Part shown: positions 1-6,887 of the stretch, piece after piece
Position numbering within the stretch: position 1 is the stretch's first letter
Layout: each line of letters starts with the position of its first letter
Assembly: GCA_023249935.1 (NCBI GenBank)
Contig: JAHFBQ010000043.1
Coordinates: forward strand, 1 to 12,557
Length of the DNA stretch: 12,557 nt
Direction of reading: 5' to 3'
From: a bacterium
Lineage (GTDB): Bacteria; Babelota; Babeliae; Babelales; RVW-14
Translations under genes and position numbers: made by a program
Notes under the pieces: model-generated
Told to the model about the DNA's origin: nothing
Databases searched by the model: none
What the model saw: the letters and a program-made list of their open reading frames with translations, nothing else

Positions 1-934
1 AGAACCGTTGGTTTTTTTCTGAGCCGTCTTTAAAGAGCGCAACTTGTTCCATGACTTTAGCGAATACTTGATAAGGCTTTTGATCATTAATTTCGCGTGC
101 TGTTCGAAGTAAACGAGTGTCGTTTGGAAAAGTTTCAACTAAAAACCAAGGATCTACTGCTATGCAATGACCCCCAACGCCACAGGTCGGCGAGAGAATG
201 TTTACGCGAGGGTGTCTATTGGCAAGCTCGATGACTTGATACGTGTCCACGCCAGCGCTGCTACACATGGCAGCCACTTGATTTGCGAAAGCAAGCTGAA
301 CATCTCGAGAACTGTTTTCGATTAATTTAACCATTTCAGCAGCTTTGTCTGTTGTAATATGGATAAAACCTCGAACGAAACGGCTATAAAATGACTTAGC
401 AAGCTCGCATGCTTTTTGGCTGCAACCACCAACAACTCTATCGTTATCAACAAGCTCTTTAAAAATTCTACCTGGGAGTACACGTTCTGGACAGTGTGCA
501 GTGAAAAAATCTATTTCTGGCTGAAGGCCAGAGAGTTCTGCGATACGTTGTGAAACGCGCTCAGTGGTGCCAACGGGCACCGTTGATTCGAGTAAGATTA
601 GATTTCCAGGCATAATTCGTTTTGCAATATGATCAGCGGCGCTCATGACATATGACAAATCCGCGGCATTATTTGTTTTGATGGGGGTGGGAACGGCAAT
701 TACAAAACAATCTGCATAATGAAGTGCCGAAGAAATAAGGAGATTTTTATTTTTGAGAGCTCCTACGAGGCGAGGCTCAATCTCTGGTTCGATGATAGTA
801 GGATCGCCAGTATTGATGCGTTGAATTTTTTGTTCATCAACATCGAAGCCAAAAACGGTGTAACCGCATTCTGCAGCGAGGATGGAGGTCGGTAAACCGA
901 TGTATCCAAGCCCTAAAACAGCTATACGTTTCAT
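1..934 (-). CDS. wecC: UDP-N-acetyl-D-mannosamine dehydrogenase (partial, 3' end off window)
   Basis: This enzyme oxidises UDP-ManNAc to UDP-ManNAcA with NAD+ in the cytoplasm, for enterobacterial-common-antigen-like or capsular glycans. I translated the minus strand from the ATG at 932-934; 311 codons are present and the C-terminus lies beyond base 1. Visible motifs are the N-terminal NAD-binding GLGYIGLP (residues 8-15), AVPTPIK, ESTVPVGTT, the conserved Lys203/Asn207 in EMVKLIENS, and the catalytic-cysteine loop GVGGHCIAVDPWF with Cys257. GGHCIAVDPWF is characteristic of the WecC branch of the UDP-glucose/GDP-mannose dehydrogenase family rather than of UDP-glucose dehydrogenase. A GGAGG Shine-Dalgarno lies just upstream of the ATG. 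The stop of wecB is only 17 bases upstream, so the two genes are cotranscribed and catalyse successive steps. The missing part should be the C-terminal UDP-binding domain. Family assignment is strong; the glycan it feeds is unknown. Confidence 0.93.
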   Translation of the reverse strand, partial: MKRIAVLGLGYIGLPTSILAAECGYTVFGFDVDEQKIQRINTGDPTIIEPEIEPRLVGALKNKNLLISSALHYADCFVIAVPTPIKTNNAADLSYVMSAADHIAKRIMPGNLILLESTVPVGTTERVSQRIAELSGLQPEIDFFTAHCPERVLPGRIFKELVDNDRVVGGCSQKACELAKSFYSRFVRGFIHITTDKAAEMVKLIENSSRDVQLAFANQVAAMCSSAGVDTYQVIELANRHPRVNILSPTCGVGGHCIAVDPWFLVETFPNDTRLLRTAREINDQKPYQVFAKVMEQVALFKDGSEKNQRF

Positions 935-951
935 GCCTTCCTCCGACAGTT

Positions 952-2142
952 TCAAGGGTTAGTGTTTTCATAAGGCGGCTGTTGCTGAATCAATGCATTT
1001 AACGCACCGATCGCCTGCTGTTGTTCTTGACGTATTGCGCCGATAAAGCTTGCTATTTTTTTGCTCGCTTGTCCATCTCCATAAATATTAGTAGCAGAAA
1101 AATGCTTTTGTTGGAGATGTACAGAATTCATATGTTTGATGATGTTGTTGGTATTGGTACCCGTAAGGTATGCCATATTGGCCCAAACTCCCTCAATGCG
1201 TTCAGTGAGTTCTCTTAAAATAATGACCTGTTTTCCAAGGCTAATGGCTTCTTCTTGTATACCGCCAGAATCTGTGGCAACCCAAGTGCTCTCAAGGAGG
1301 CAGTATACAAGGTCGCTGTAGTTTAGAGGAGGAAGTAAATGTATGCCACTGGATTTTGAAATATTTGTTTCTGTCAGTGCCTTTTGAACGTGAGGGTTTG
1401 GGTGATGAGGATAAATAAAAGCGATTTCAGGGTGTAGCAATGCAATTTCTTGTACTGCTCTAAAAATATTGTGCAATCCGCCATTAAAAGATTCTCTACG
1501 GTGTGCAGTGAGTAATACTATGGTTTTATCTTTGCTTTTCAAATCCTCAATTAGTTCTTTGAGGGGGGGGGAGATTTTTATATGGCCTTGTCGAATTTGT
1601 TCTATAATCGTGTATAGGGCGTCGACTACGGTATTTCCGGTTAAGATAATGCGGGCTCTTCCGATTCCCTCTGATAGCAAGTTTGCTACATTAAGACTTG
1701 TTGCTGCAAAATGATACATTGCTACCATGCCGATAAATCGACGGTTCATTTCCTCGGGGTATGGGGCATACATGGACCCTGTGCGTAAGCCTGCTTCGAC
1801 ATGTCCTATGGGGATTTTTAAATAAAATGCTGCCAGTGCTGTTGCAAATGAGGTAGTAGTATCGCCTTGGACAAGTACAAGGTCAGGTTTTACCGCATTA
1901 AGAACCTCTTTCATTCTGATCAGAACGTTGTTTGTAACATGGAAAAGGTCTTGGTTATTTTGCATTACCTGTAAATTGAAGTCAGGTGTTACCTTGAAAA
2001 TATCGAGGACTTGGTCAAGCATGCCAATGTGCTGAGCTGTAGAGCATAATACGCTTTCGATGCCTATGGCTTTGGCGGCAATATGGACAGGTAATAGTTT
2101 AATCGCATCGGGTCTTGTGCCAATCACCGTCAAAATTTTCAT
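952..2142 (-). CDS. wecB: Non-hydrolysing UDP-N-acetylglucosamine 2-epimerase
   Basis: This cytoplasmic enzyme interconverts UDP-GlcNAc and UDP-ManNAc, the substrate of the WecC encoded just downstream. The open frame extends to a TTG at 2148, but the GGAG Shine-Dalgarno sits 8 bases before the ATG at 2140-2142 and only 2 bases before the TTG. I therefore start at the ATG, giving 396 residues, normal for the family. Family motifs are N-terminal GTRPDAIK, QGDTTT (Asp94), HVEAGLRTG (Glu116), PEEMNRRF (Glu130/131), AHRRES (His214) and TDSGGIQEEA near residue 290. These match the Asp, Glu, Glu and His catalytic set of E. coli WecB. GTRPD replaces the usual GTRPE and HRRES the usual HRREN, both mild changes. 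The gene starts 18 bases after the SurA-like gene and ends 17 bases before wecC. It contains a C9 homopolymer at codons 191-194, where gain or loss of one base would stop translation before His214. Confidence 0.95.
   Translation of the reverse strand: MKILTVIGTRPDAIKLLPVHIAAKAIGIESVLCSTAQHIGMLDQVLDIFKVTPDFNLQVMQNNQDLFHVTNNVLIRMKEVLNAVKPDLVLVQGDTTTSFATALAAFYLKIPIGHVEAGLRTGSMYAPYPEEMNRRFIGMVAMYHFAATSLNVANLLSEGIGRARIILTGNTVVDALYTIIEQIRQGHIKISPPLKELIEDLKSKDKTIVLLTAHRRESFNGGLHNIFRAVQEIALLHPEIAFIYPHHPNPHVQKALTETNISKSSGIHLLPPLNYSDLVYCLLESTWVATDSGGIQEEAISLGKQVIILRELTERIEGVWANMAYLTGTNTNNIIKHMNSVHLQQKHFSATNIYGDGQASKKIASFIGAIRQEQQQAIGALNALIQQQPPYENTNP
1563..1571. repeat. Homopolymeric G9 (C9 on coding strand) tract inside wecB
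   Basis: Nine consecutive G on the plus strand read as C9 in the sense strand of wecB and encode the end of Ser191, Pro-Pro and the start of Leu194. The current length is in frame. Reading it by hand, a C8 allele gives the codons TCA AAG AAC TAA directly after the tract, and a C10 allele reaches TGA five codons after it (CAA AGA ACT AAT TGA). Either change would truncate the enzyme before the catalytic His214. It is the longest G/C homopolymer I noticed in the window. Confidence 0.9.
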
Positions 2143-2160
2143 GGACAACGCTCCGATTTT

Positions 2161-2973
2161 TTATGGATACGTTATATAAGCTTTGTTTTTTGCCTCTGTT
2201 ACAAAATTTTTAACAAAGGGTTCACTGCGTTCTTCTCGCAGTATGGTTTTAATTTCGTTATAACGAGAGCTGAGAGTCTCTGGCAAAGACTCTTTATGTT
2301 CTTTAAGCAATACAAGCTTGAGCTTGCCATTGTGTTCTATCGGTTTTGTCGTTGCTTTGCCGGGTTTTAATTTTAATACAGCTTTGGCAATTGCATCGTC
2401 CATTTCGTTCTTTTCAAACCACCCAAGATCTTTCCAATCGTCAGACGATGGACGTGGCTTTGATTCATTATAATCGGCAACCATGATACGGAACTGCTCT
2501 GGCGAATAAACGGGATTTTTCTTGTAATAATCTTCGATTTCTTGAGCGGTAATAATTACATTTTTTGCTATCAAACCGCCAGCTAATCGTTCGCTTGCTA
2601 TGTATCGATATAATTGATTTCGGTATTGATCAAGTGTAAGACCGAGTTGTTTTAATCTTGTTGCCTCAAATTCTTCTGTCTTCATTTCTTTGCCACCAAA
2701 TGCGATTTTTTCGGCGTTGAACGTTGATTCAAGGTCTGCCGCTGTTGGCGTGGCATTAAATTCAGCTGCTTTTTGAACCATGACCTCATCGGTAATAAGC
2801 TCGTCTAGGGTGAATGGCTGAGAATTTTTGACAAGGCGAGGTTCTTCAAGATGTGATTTGAGAATGTTTCGTCCGTTGAGGCGGGCGATAATTTTATCAA
2901 GCACGATCTCTTTTCCACCTAGAAAAGACGAGGAAAGAAGGAGTGATAGGGTGAGGAGGTAGCGAATATGCAT
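2161..2973 (-). CDS. SurA-like periplasmic foldase with reduced parvulin domain
   Basis: This is a 270-residue exported protein with the layout of a short SurA/PpiC family chaperone. Residues 1-20 form a signal peptide (positive start, hydrophobic LLTLSLLLSSSFL, no lipobox cysteine). Residues 23-155 resemble the SurA N-terminal helical chaperone domain, opening with LDKIIARLNGRNILKSHLEE, close to the SurA pattern of Val-Asp-Lys-Ile-x-Ala-x-Val-Asn-Gly. Residues 160-227 contain a parvulin-like remnant with the conserved DLGWFEKNEM and a closing strand. The helical stretch normally between the first strand and the DLGWF motif is nearly absent, and the usual first-strand His-Ile-Leu is FRIM here, so isomerase activity is doubtful and holding of unfolded outer-membrane proteins is more likely. 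The ATG at 2971-2973 has AGGAG 7 bases upstream. It lies between the lipoprotein foldase and wecB and is preceded by a terminator-like hairpin. Confidence 0.82.
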   Translation of the reverse strand: MHIRYLLTLSLLLSSSFLGGKEIVLDKIIARLNGRNILKSHLEEPRLVKNSQPFTLDELITDEVMVQKAAEFNATPTAADLESTFNAEKIAFGGKEMKTEEFEATRLKQLGLTLDQYRNQLYRYIASERLAGGLIAKNVIITAQEIEDYYKKNPVYSPEQFRIMVADYNESKPRPSSDDWKDLGWFEKNEMDDAIAKAVLKLKPGKATTKPIEHNGKLKLVLLKEHKESLPETLSSRYNEIKTILREERSEPFVKNFVTEAKNKAYITYP

Positions 2974-2986
2974 GGCTGTACTCCTG

Positions 2987-3020
2987 AAAAAATGAACGAG
3001 GCCCGAAGGCCTCGTTCATT
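2987..3020 (-). terminator. Intrinsic terminator or attenuator between the two foldase genes
   Basis: Bases 2991-3003 and 3008-3020 are perfect inverted repeats of 13 bp. The loop is CGAA on the plus strand, which reads as the extra-stable UUCG tetraloop in minus-strand RNA. The stem runs into six T on the minus strand (A6 at 2987-2992). This is the canonical intrinsic terminator form in the minus orientation, 28 bases after the lipoprotein stop codon. The Shine-Dalgarno of the next gene (2981-2985) starts immediately after the T run, so the element must either be read through or separate two transcripts. Confidence 0.85.
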
Positions 3021-3048
3021 AATATTAACTCACGAGGATAATATGCGG

Positions 3049-4059
3049 TTAAGCGCCAACTGCAGGACTGTGAGCTTCTTTAGGCTCTTGTCCAGCATTG
3101 CCTTGTTCATCTTTTTTTTCTTTGAAAAATTCTTCAGTAACGTCAATGGTCATTTTAGCTTTCAAGTCACTGATTGCTTTATCAAGCTGATCTTTGAACT
3201 TGTTGTTTTTGATCATATTGACGATTTGAGGCTTGATTTCACTCAACTCAAATACTTCTGTATCTTGTTTGTCAGAGACGTGCATTACCCAAACATCCTT
3301 ACCTGATTTGATCTTGGATACGAGTGGTAGAGATTGTGCTTTAAGCGCAGCTTCCTTGATAGGAGCAGGCACGCTCTCGAATTGATAACCACGCTGAGCT
3401 TCTTGGTTATTTACACGACCAAAGCTACGGAATTGACCGCTTTTATCTTTAGCCATTTTCTCAAAGTCAGCATATGTTTTGGTGGATTTTGATTTTGCCA
3501 AAAACGCGTCAGCATCACGATCAGTGTCAAATCGAACTGCACCAACTAAAACGCCGCCAGCATTTTTAACGTAACGCTCTTTGTTTTCCTCAAAATGCTT
3601 AGCGATTTCACTGTCATCAACCACAATGCCGTCGTAGATCTTCTTTTCGAAGAACTGTACAGTGAGAGAGCGTTTGACTAGTTTTTGCATATCCTCAAGT
3701 GCTTTTCTAAATTCAGCGTCCTGATCGAGGCCATTTTTGGTAGCATCGGCTATGATAAGTTCTTGTTTGATTAACTCATCTAAGAATTTACGCTTGATTG
3801 AGAGTGGAAGACTTTGTGCGCCAGCGCCCTTGAAATAAGGGTTTGCTTGCAGCATTTGATTGATATTGTTATTGAACTCTGTTTCATTAATCACAGGTTT
3901 GTTGTCAATTTTGACGAGTACTAATCCAGATTTAGCGTCTGTGGTTGAACTAGTCGATTCTTTCTTGCCGCAAGGACCAAAGCACCCAGGGATAAGGGTG
4001 ATGGTCAGCATAAGAAGTGACCCTGTTTTCAACAATTTCACTGATGTTTTCTTCAGCAT
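3049..4059 (-). CDS. PpiC/SurA-type peptidyl-prolyl isomerase-like lipoprotein
   Basis: This 336-residue exported protein is probably a membrane-anchored foldase. The N-terminus has lysines, a hydrophobic core and the sequence LIPGC, with Cys26 as the likely lipidated residue; the Pro at -2 is unusual, so lipidation is probable rather than certain. After a low-complexity linker (about residues 31-45), residues 48-160 form a SurA/PrsA-like helical domain (VKIDNKPVINETEF, then FLDELIKQELIIADA). Residues 165-265 align with a parvulin domain: a first strand GVLVGAVRF, TYADFEKMAKDKS, SFGRV, and a final strand KDVWVMHVSDK. The histidine of the usual first-strand ArHIL motif is not present, so catalysis is doubtful. 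The C-terminal tail (about 310-336) is charged and low in complexity. The ATG at 4057-4059 has AAGGA 8 bases upstream. It is the first gene of the leftward envelope operon and faces the amino-acid permease operon. Confidence 0.8.
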   Translation of the reverse strand: MLKKTSVKLLKTGSLLMLTITLIPGCFGPCGKKESTSSTTDAKSGLVLVKIDNKPVINETEFNNNINQMLQANPYFKGAGAQSLPLSIKRKFLDELIKQELIIADATKNGLDQDAEFRKALEDMQKLVKRSLTVQFFEKKIYDGIVVDDSEIAKHFEENKERYVKNAGGVLVGAVRFDTDRDADAFLAKSKSTKTYADFEKMAKDKSGQFRSFGRVNNQEAQRGYQFESVPAPIKEAALKAQSLPLVSKIKSGKDVWVMHVSDKQDTEVFELSEIKPQIVNMIKNNKFKDQLDKAISDLKAKMTIDVTEEFFKEKKDEQGNAGQEPKEAHSPAVGA

Positions 4060-4139
4060 ATGAAGATTCCTTTTTAGAATGATTAAATGAAACGTATTTT
4101 CTGTTCTTTATTTGGCCTATTGTCCGTTCAAATCGGCGA

Positions 4140-4168
4140 TTGACGTTTGGTACAAATAAATTTAAGAT
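4140..4168 (+). promoter_or_regulatory. Candidate sigma-70-type promoter for the transporter operon
   Basis: TTGACG at 4140-4145 (5 of 6 to consensus) is followed after 17 bases by TAAGAT at 4163-4168 (4 of 6). Transcription would start near 4175, leaving a leader of about 120 bases before the permease ATG. This is read by eye from the consensus only, and its -10 lies two bases from the -10 of the opposing candidate. Confidence 0.5.
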
Positions 4169-4170
4169 TC

Positions 4171-4198
4171 ATCGTATCATACAAAACTATTTTTGCAA
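4171..4198 (-). promoter_or_regulatory. Candidate promoter for the foldase-wecBC operon
   Basis: Read on the minus strand, TTGCAA (4193-4198) is followed after 16 bases by TACGAT (4171-4176), preceded by TGA, which forms an extended -10 (TGnTAnnnT). Transcription would start near 4164, about 105 bases before the lipoprotein ATG. Each box matches consensus at 4 of 6 positions, so the extended -10 carries most of the weight. Confidence 0.4.
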
Positions 4199-4221
4199 CA
4201 ATCTGCCAATGGTATCGTGTA

Positions 4222-4262
4222 CGCCGCCCAAAAGAAGTTGTAAGTGCGGCGGTGGTTTTTTT
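4222..4262 (+). terminator. Possible attenuator hairpin in the permease leader
   Basis: CGCCGCC (4222-4228) can pair with GGCGGTG (4248-4254), 7 bp including one G-U pair. Alternatively CGCCGC pairs with GCGGCG (4246-4251). A run of seven T (4256-4262) follows, 31 bases before the permease start codon. The loop of about 19 bases is larger than in a typical terminator, so its strength is uncertain. Its place between the candidate promoter and the first gene is what suggests attenuation. Confidence 0.4.
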
Positions 4263-4293
4263 AGTTGCTCTCTTAAACCCATAAGGAGTTCTC

Positions 4294-5595
4294 ATGGAAG
4301 AGCAAGGCAAGATCTCTTTTCTTACAGCTGTTCTCATGAATATCAATGTCATTGTTGGCGTGGGGATTTATTTCATGCCTCAGTTAATGGTGCAGACTGC
4401 GGGAGCATTTAGCTTTCTTGGTTGGGTTGCAGCTGGTCTTCTTCTGTTGCCAATTGTTTGGACGATTGCAACGGCTGCTCGACTCTTTCCTGGTGCTGGA
4501 GGGTTTTATAATTATGGTAGTTCAGGGTTGAATACAACAGCTGGCTTTACTGCGGTATGGGTGTATATGTTAGGCTTTTTGGCAGTAGCGGCAACTCAGT
4601 TGACATTTTTAAAGCAGCTTATGGCTGTTAACGGTGGATTTGCTTGGGTTATGGCTATGCCAATTATGGCAAATATGATTTTTGTTATGGCCATAGCGCT
4701 TCTTAATTTGTTTGATGTTCGTTTGATCGGTAAAATTCAAGGGGTTGCAACTATTCTCAAGTTACTTCCTATGATTGGGGTAATTCTTGCATTTGCGTTT
4801 TATTGGAATAGTGGCCTTGAATATAAAATAAGTGACTTAGCTCAGATAGGTGTAACAGTACCGATGGCTCTTTTTGGTTACTGGGGCTTTGAATCGTGTA
4901 CAAGCACAAGCCATCTTATACAAGGAGGGTCTACAAGGGCAGCTGGTGTTATGCTAACCGCATTTTTTGCTTCAGTTTCTTTGTATGCACTCTTTCACTT
5001 TGGTATTATACACATTATGGGAATTGGTGCAGTTGCTGCACAAGGGGCTGTTGGTTTTGTAAATTTTCTTGGTTTTAATCCAAATATTACCAATCTGCTT
5101 GGTTTTTCCGTGATTGCTGCTCTCATGCTTGCGCTTTTTAATGCTGTCTATGGTGTATCATTGGCAAACAGTGCGAATATGTTTAGCTTGGCAGATAAAA
5201 ATCATCTCATTGCGTCAAAGATGTTGTGTACGATGAATAAGAATGGTCGCCCATACATCATTGTGTTCTTTCAAGCGCTCATTGTTTTTCTACTGATGAC
5301 TTTTGTGGCTAACGATAAAGTATTACTCTCGCTCTCAAATTTCGGCTTAATCACAGCCATGGTGATTTCTATTCTTGCTGTACTTAAAACGCAAACTACA
5401 CGGAAGCTTGGTTGTTTTGGACAACTTATATCGTTAGTGGCGCTTGCCGCCTGCGGTGTTTTGTTCTATTACTCTTGGTTGGCGATTGGTGCGGATACTA
5501 CCGATAGGCTGATCAATATAGCGCCATTTGTTGTTGGTTTGATTGGCGGCTTAATTATGTTTTGTGCAAAAAAAGGTTGTAAGTCAGTATGCTAG
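4294..5595 (+). CDS. APC-superfamily amino-acid permease (first of tandem pair)
   Basis: This 433-residue inner-membrane protein is a likely amino-acid/cation symporter or amino-acid antiporter. Hydrophobic segments along the whole length fit about 12 membrane helices. TM1 holds VGVGIYFMP (residues 21-29), equivalent to the unwound Gly-x-Gly-Ile-Phe substrate-binding motif of APC transporters. LFPGAGGFYNYGSSGLN (64-80) matches the conserved Pro-x-Ala-Gly-Gly-x-Tyr segment between TM2 and TM3. FGYWGFES (193-200) corresponds to the TM6 Phe-x-Gly-x-Glu substrate motif. The ATG at 4294 has AAGGAG 5 bases upstream. The gene ends within the start of a second permease (ATGCTAG overlap), and the N-termini are similar (ISFLTAVLMN against ISFFSAVLIN), pointing to an old duplication. 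The substrate cannot be told from the sequence. The leader carries a possible attenuator. Confidence 0.9.
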   Translation: MEEQGKISFLTAVLMNINVIVGVGIYFMPQLMVQTAGAFSFLGWVAAGLLLLPIVWTIATAARLFPGAGGFYNYGSSGLNTTAGFTAVWVYMLGFLAVAATQLTFLKQLMAVNGGFAWVMAMPIMANMIFVMAIALLNLFDVRLIGKIQGVATILKLLPMIGVILAFAFYWNSGLEYKISDLAQIGVTVPMALFGYWGFESCTSTSHLIQGGSTRAAGVMLTAFFASVSLYALFHFGIIHIMGIGAVAAQGAVGFVNFLGFNPNITNLLGFSVIAALMLALFNAVYGVSLANSANMFSLADKNHLIASKMLCTMNKNGRPYIIVFFQALIVFLLMTFVANDKVLLSLSNFGLITAMVISILAVLKTQTTRKLGCFGQLISLVALAACGVLFYYSWLAIGADTTDRLINIAPFVVGLIGGLIMFCAKKGCKSVC

Positions 5596-6857
5596 AAAGC
5601 AAAAAAATATCATTTTTTAGTGCTGTACTGATCAATACAAATATCGTCATAGGGAGCGCCTTTTTTTTAGGCGCTCCTACTATTTCACAGCAAGCGGGCT
5701 TTACTGCGCCATTGGCATGGTTTGTGTGTGCGGTGTTGCTTTTGCCTCTTGTGCTAATTTTTTCAAATTTTGCCTACAAGTATCCAGAGGCTGGTGGTAT
5801 TTATGTGTACAGCGAGCATGAGTTAGGGCGGTTCTGGGGTTATCTCGGTGCTTGGCTTTATTTCATTGGTACGACCGCCGGTAACGCTATGGTGCTTCGT
5901 GCTTTTGCAAGTTATCTCTACGAATTAGCGTGGGTAAAAAGCCCCTTAAGTGCCATTGGTATTTCGCAACTAAGCTTAGAACTGAGTCTTATTATTTTTT
6001 TTGCTTGGCTGAGTATGCGAAATGTTCAAATTTTTGAACGTGCACAGGTTCTTTTTTCTGGTCTGAAGATAATTCCGTTTCTTGTGCTGATTATCGGTGC
6101 AGTTGTTTTATTTTCCCCAACACAGCTTTCTCAAGCAACAGTGTTTACAACAGGTTCTATGTTTAGTGTGATGTCTACTGTATTATTTGCCTTCATTGGT
6201 ATCGAGGCATGCTCTGCCATCATTGATAAAATTGAGAACAGTAAGCAACGAGGCTTTAAGGTTATTCTAGCATCATTTGCTGTTATAGCCGCGGTGTATG
6301 CAATTGCTCAATTGCTCATCGTTGGTATTCAAGGACAATCAACAGCTAATCCATTTTTGGCAATTTTACCGCAGATAGTAAGTAATCAAGCTGTTGCAGG
6401 GTTTGGCAATCAGATTATTTATACTTCAATACTATTTTCGTTTCTTGGCGGTTTTTACGGTATGTTTTATGTTAACAGCTGGAATTTATTTGCTATAGCA
6501 AAACAGGGAAGTATTGCCGGGTATTCTTTTTGGCAGCGTCTCAATGTGCAAGAAGCACCATGGGCGAGTATTATTTTGCAGACAGCGCTGCTTGCTGCAA
6601 TGTTGATCTTTGGCAGGGACAGCAGTCTCTTGATTGTCATGGGCGACTTGGGAGTATTGCTTGCTTATTCATTAACTGCCATTGCCTTTATGCGTATCAA
6701 GCCAGGGCTGCTTGGATCTGCGGGAATAGCTGCTGTAACGATCCTTGGCGGTTTTTTGCTTCAAGAAGTTTTTGGTCTCGGTTGGGCGGCGACTCTGCCG
6801 TTCTGGGTCATGTTTACCCTTGGCCTTATTATGTATCGCCGCAGAATAGTCGCTTAG
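5589..6857 (+). CDS. APC-superfamily amino-acid permease (second of tandem pair)
   Basis: This 422-residue inner-membrane protein has about 12 predicted membrane helices and is a probable amino-acid transporter. TM1 contains IGSAFFLGAP (21-30), a variant of the Gly-Ser-Gly-Ile-Phe binding motif with Ala at the second glycine. YKYPEAGGIYVYSEHELG (63-80) is the canonical APC segment after TM2, and FAFIGIEAC (200-208) is the TM6 Phe-x-Gly-x-Glu motif. It is closer to the APC consensus in the first third than its upstream neighbour. The start overlaps the upstream stop by 7 bases (ATGCTAG), and the nearest purine-rich element (AAGG at 5573-5576) is 12 bases away, so translation is probably coupled to the first permease. 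A GC-rich hairpin lies within codons 22-30. Divergence from the first copy suggests a different substrate rather than redundancy. Confidence 0.9.
   Translation: MLESKKISFFSAVLINTNIVIGSAFFLGAPTISQQAGFTAPLAWFVCAVLLLPLVLIFSNFAYKYPEAGGIYVYSEHELGRFWGYLGAWLYFIGTTAGNAMVLRAFASYLYELAWVKSPLSAIGISQLSLELSLIIFFAWLSMRNVQIFERAQVLFSGLKIIPFLVLIIGAVVLFSPTQLSQATVFTTGSMFSVMSTVLFAFIGIEACSAIIDKIENSKQRGFKVILASFAVIAAVYAIAQLLIVGIQGQSTANPFLAILPQIVSNQAVAGFGNQIIYTSILFSFLGGFYGMFYVNSWNLFAIAKQGSIAGYSFWQRLNVQEAPWASIILQTALLAAMLIFGRDSSLLIVMGDLGVLLAYSLTAIAFMRIKPGLLGSAGIAAVTILGGFLLQEVFGLGWAATLPFWVMFTLGLIMYRRRIVA
5652..5678. repeat. Intragenic hairpin near start of the second permease gene
   Basis: GGAGCGCC (5653-5660) and GGCGCTCC (5670-5677) are perfect inverted repeats of 8 bp, extendable by one G-U pair. 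They enclose a nine-base loop of eight T and one A. The element lies 64-90 bases into the coding region and spells the TM1 substrate motif. It could be incidental to the codons or could affect mRNA structure. Confidence 0.6.
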
Positions 6858-6887
6858 TTTTTTTGCTTTTGTTCGGGAGTGTTGGGT

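Noticed and set aside
1..934. wecC as a broken gene
   Set aside because: The frame is open from the ATG at 934 to base 1 with all motifs in order. It is simply cut by the window edge.
2143..2148. TTG at 2148 as the wecB start, with similar TTG/GTG extensions for tyrS (12246) and the AGCS gene (6879)
   Set aside because: In each case a Shine-Dalgarno-like element stands 8 bases before the next in-frame ATG and is too close to, or overlaps, the earlier codon.
4170..4293. T-box riboswitch before an amino-acid transporter
   Set aside because: The leader is short and lacks the conserved T-box sequence that pairs with the tRNA acceptor end. Only a simple stem and T run are seen.
4209..4412. Small plus-strand frame starting ATG at 4209 in the permease leader (Cys- and Gly-rich), a possible leader peptide
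   Set aside because: It has no Shine-Dalgarno, runs far into the permease gene in another frame and has no run of one regulatory codon. The hairpin explains the GC-rich part better.
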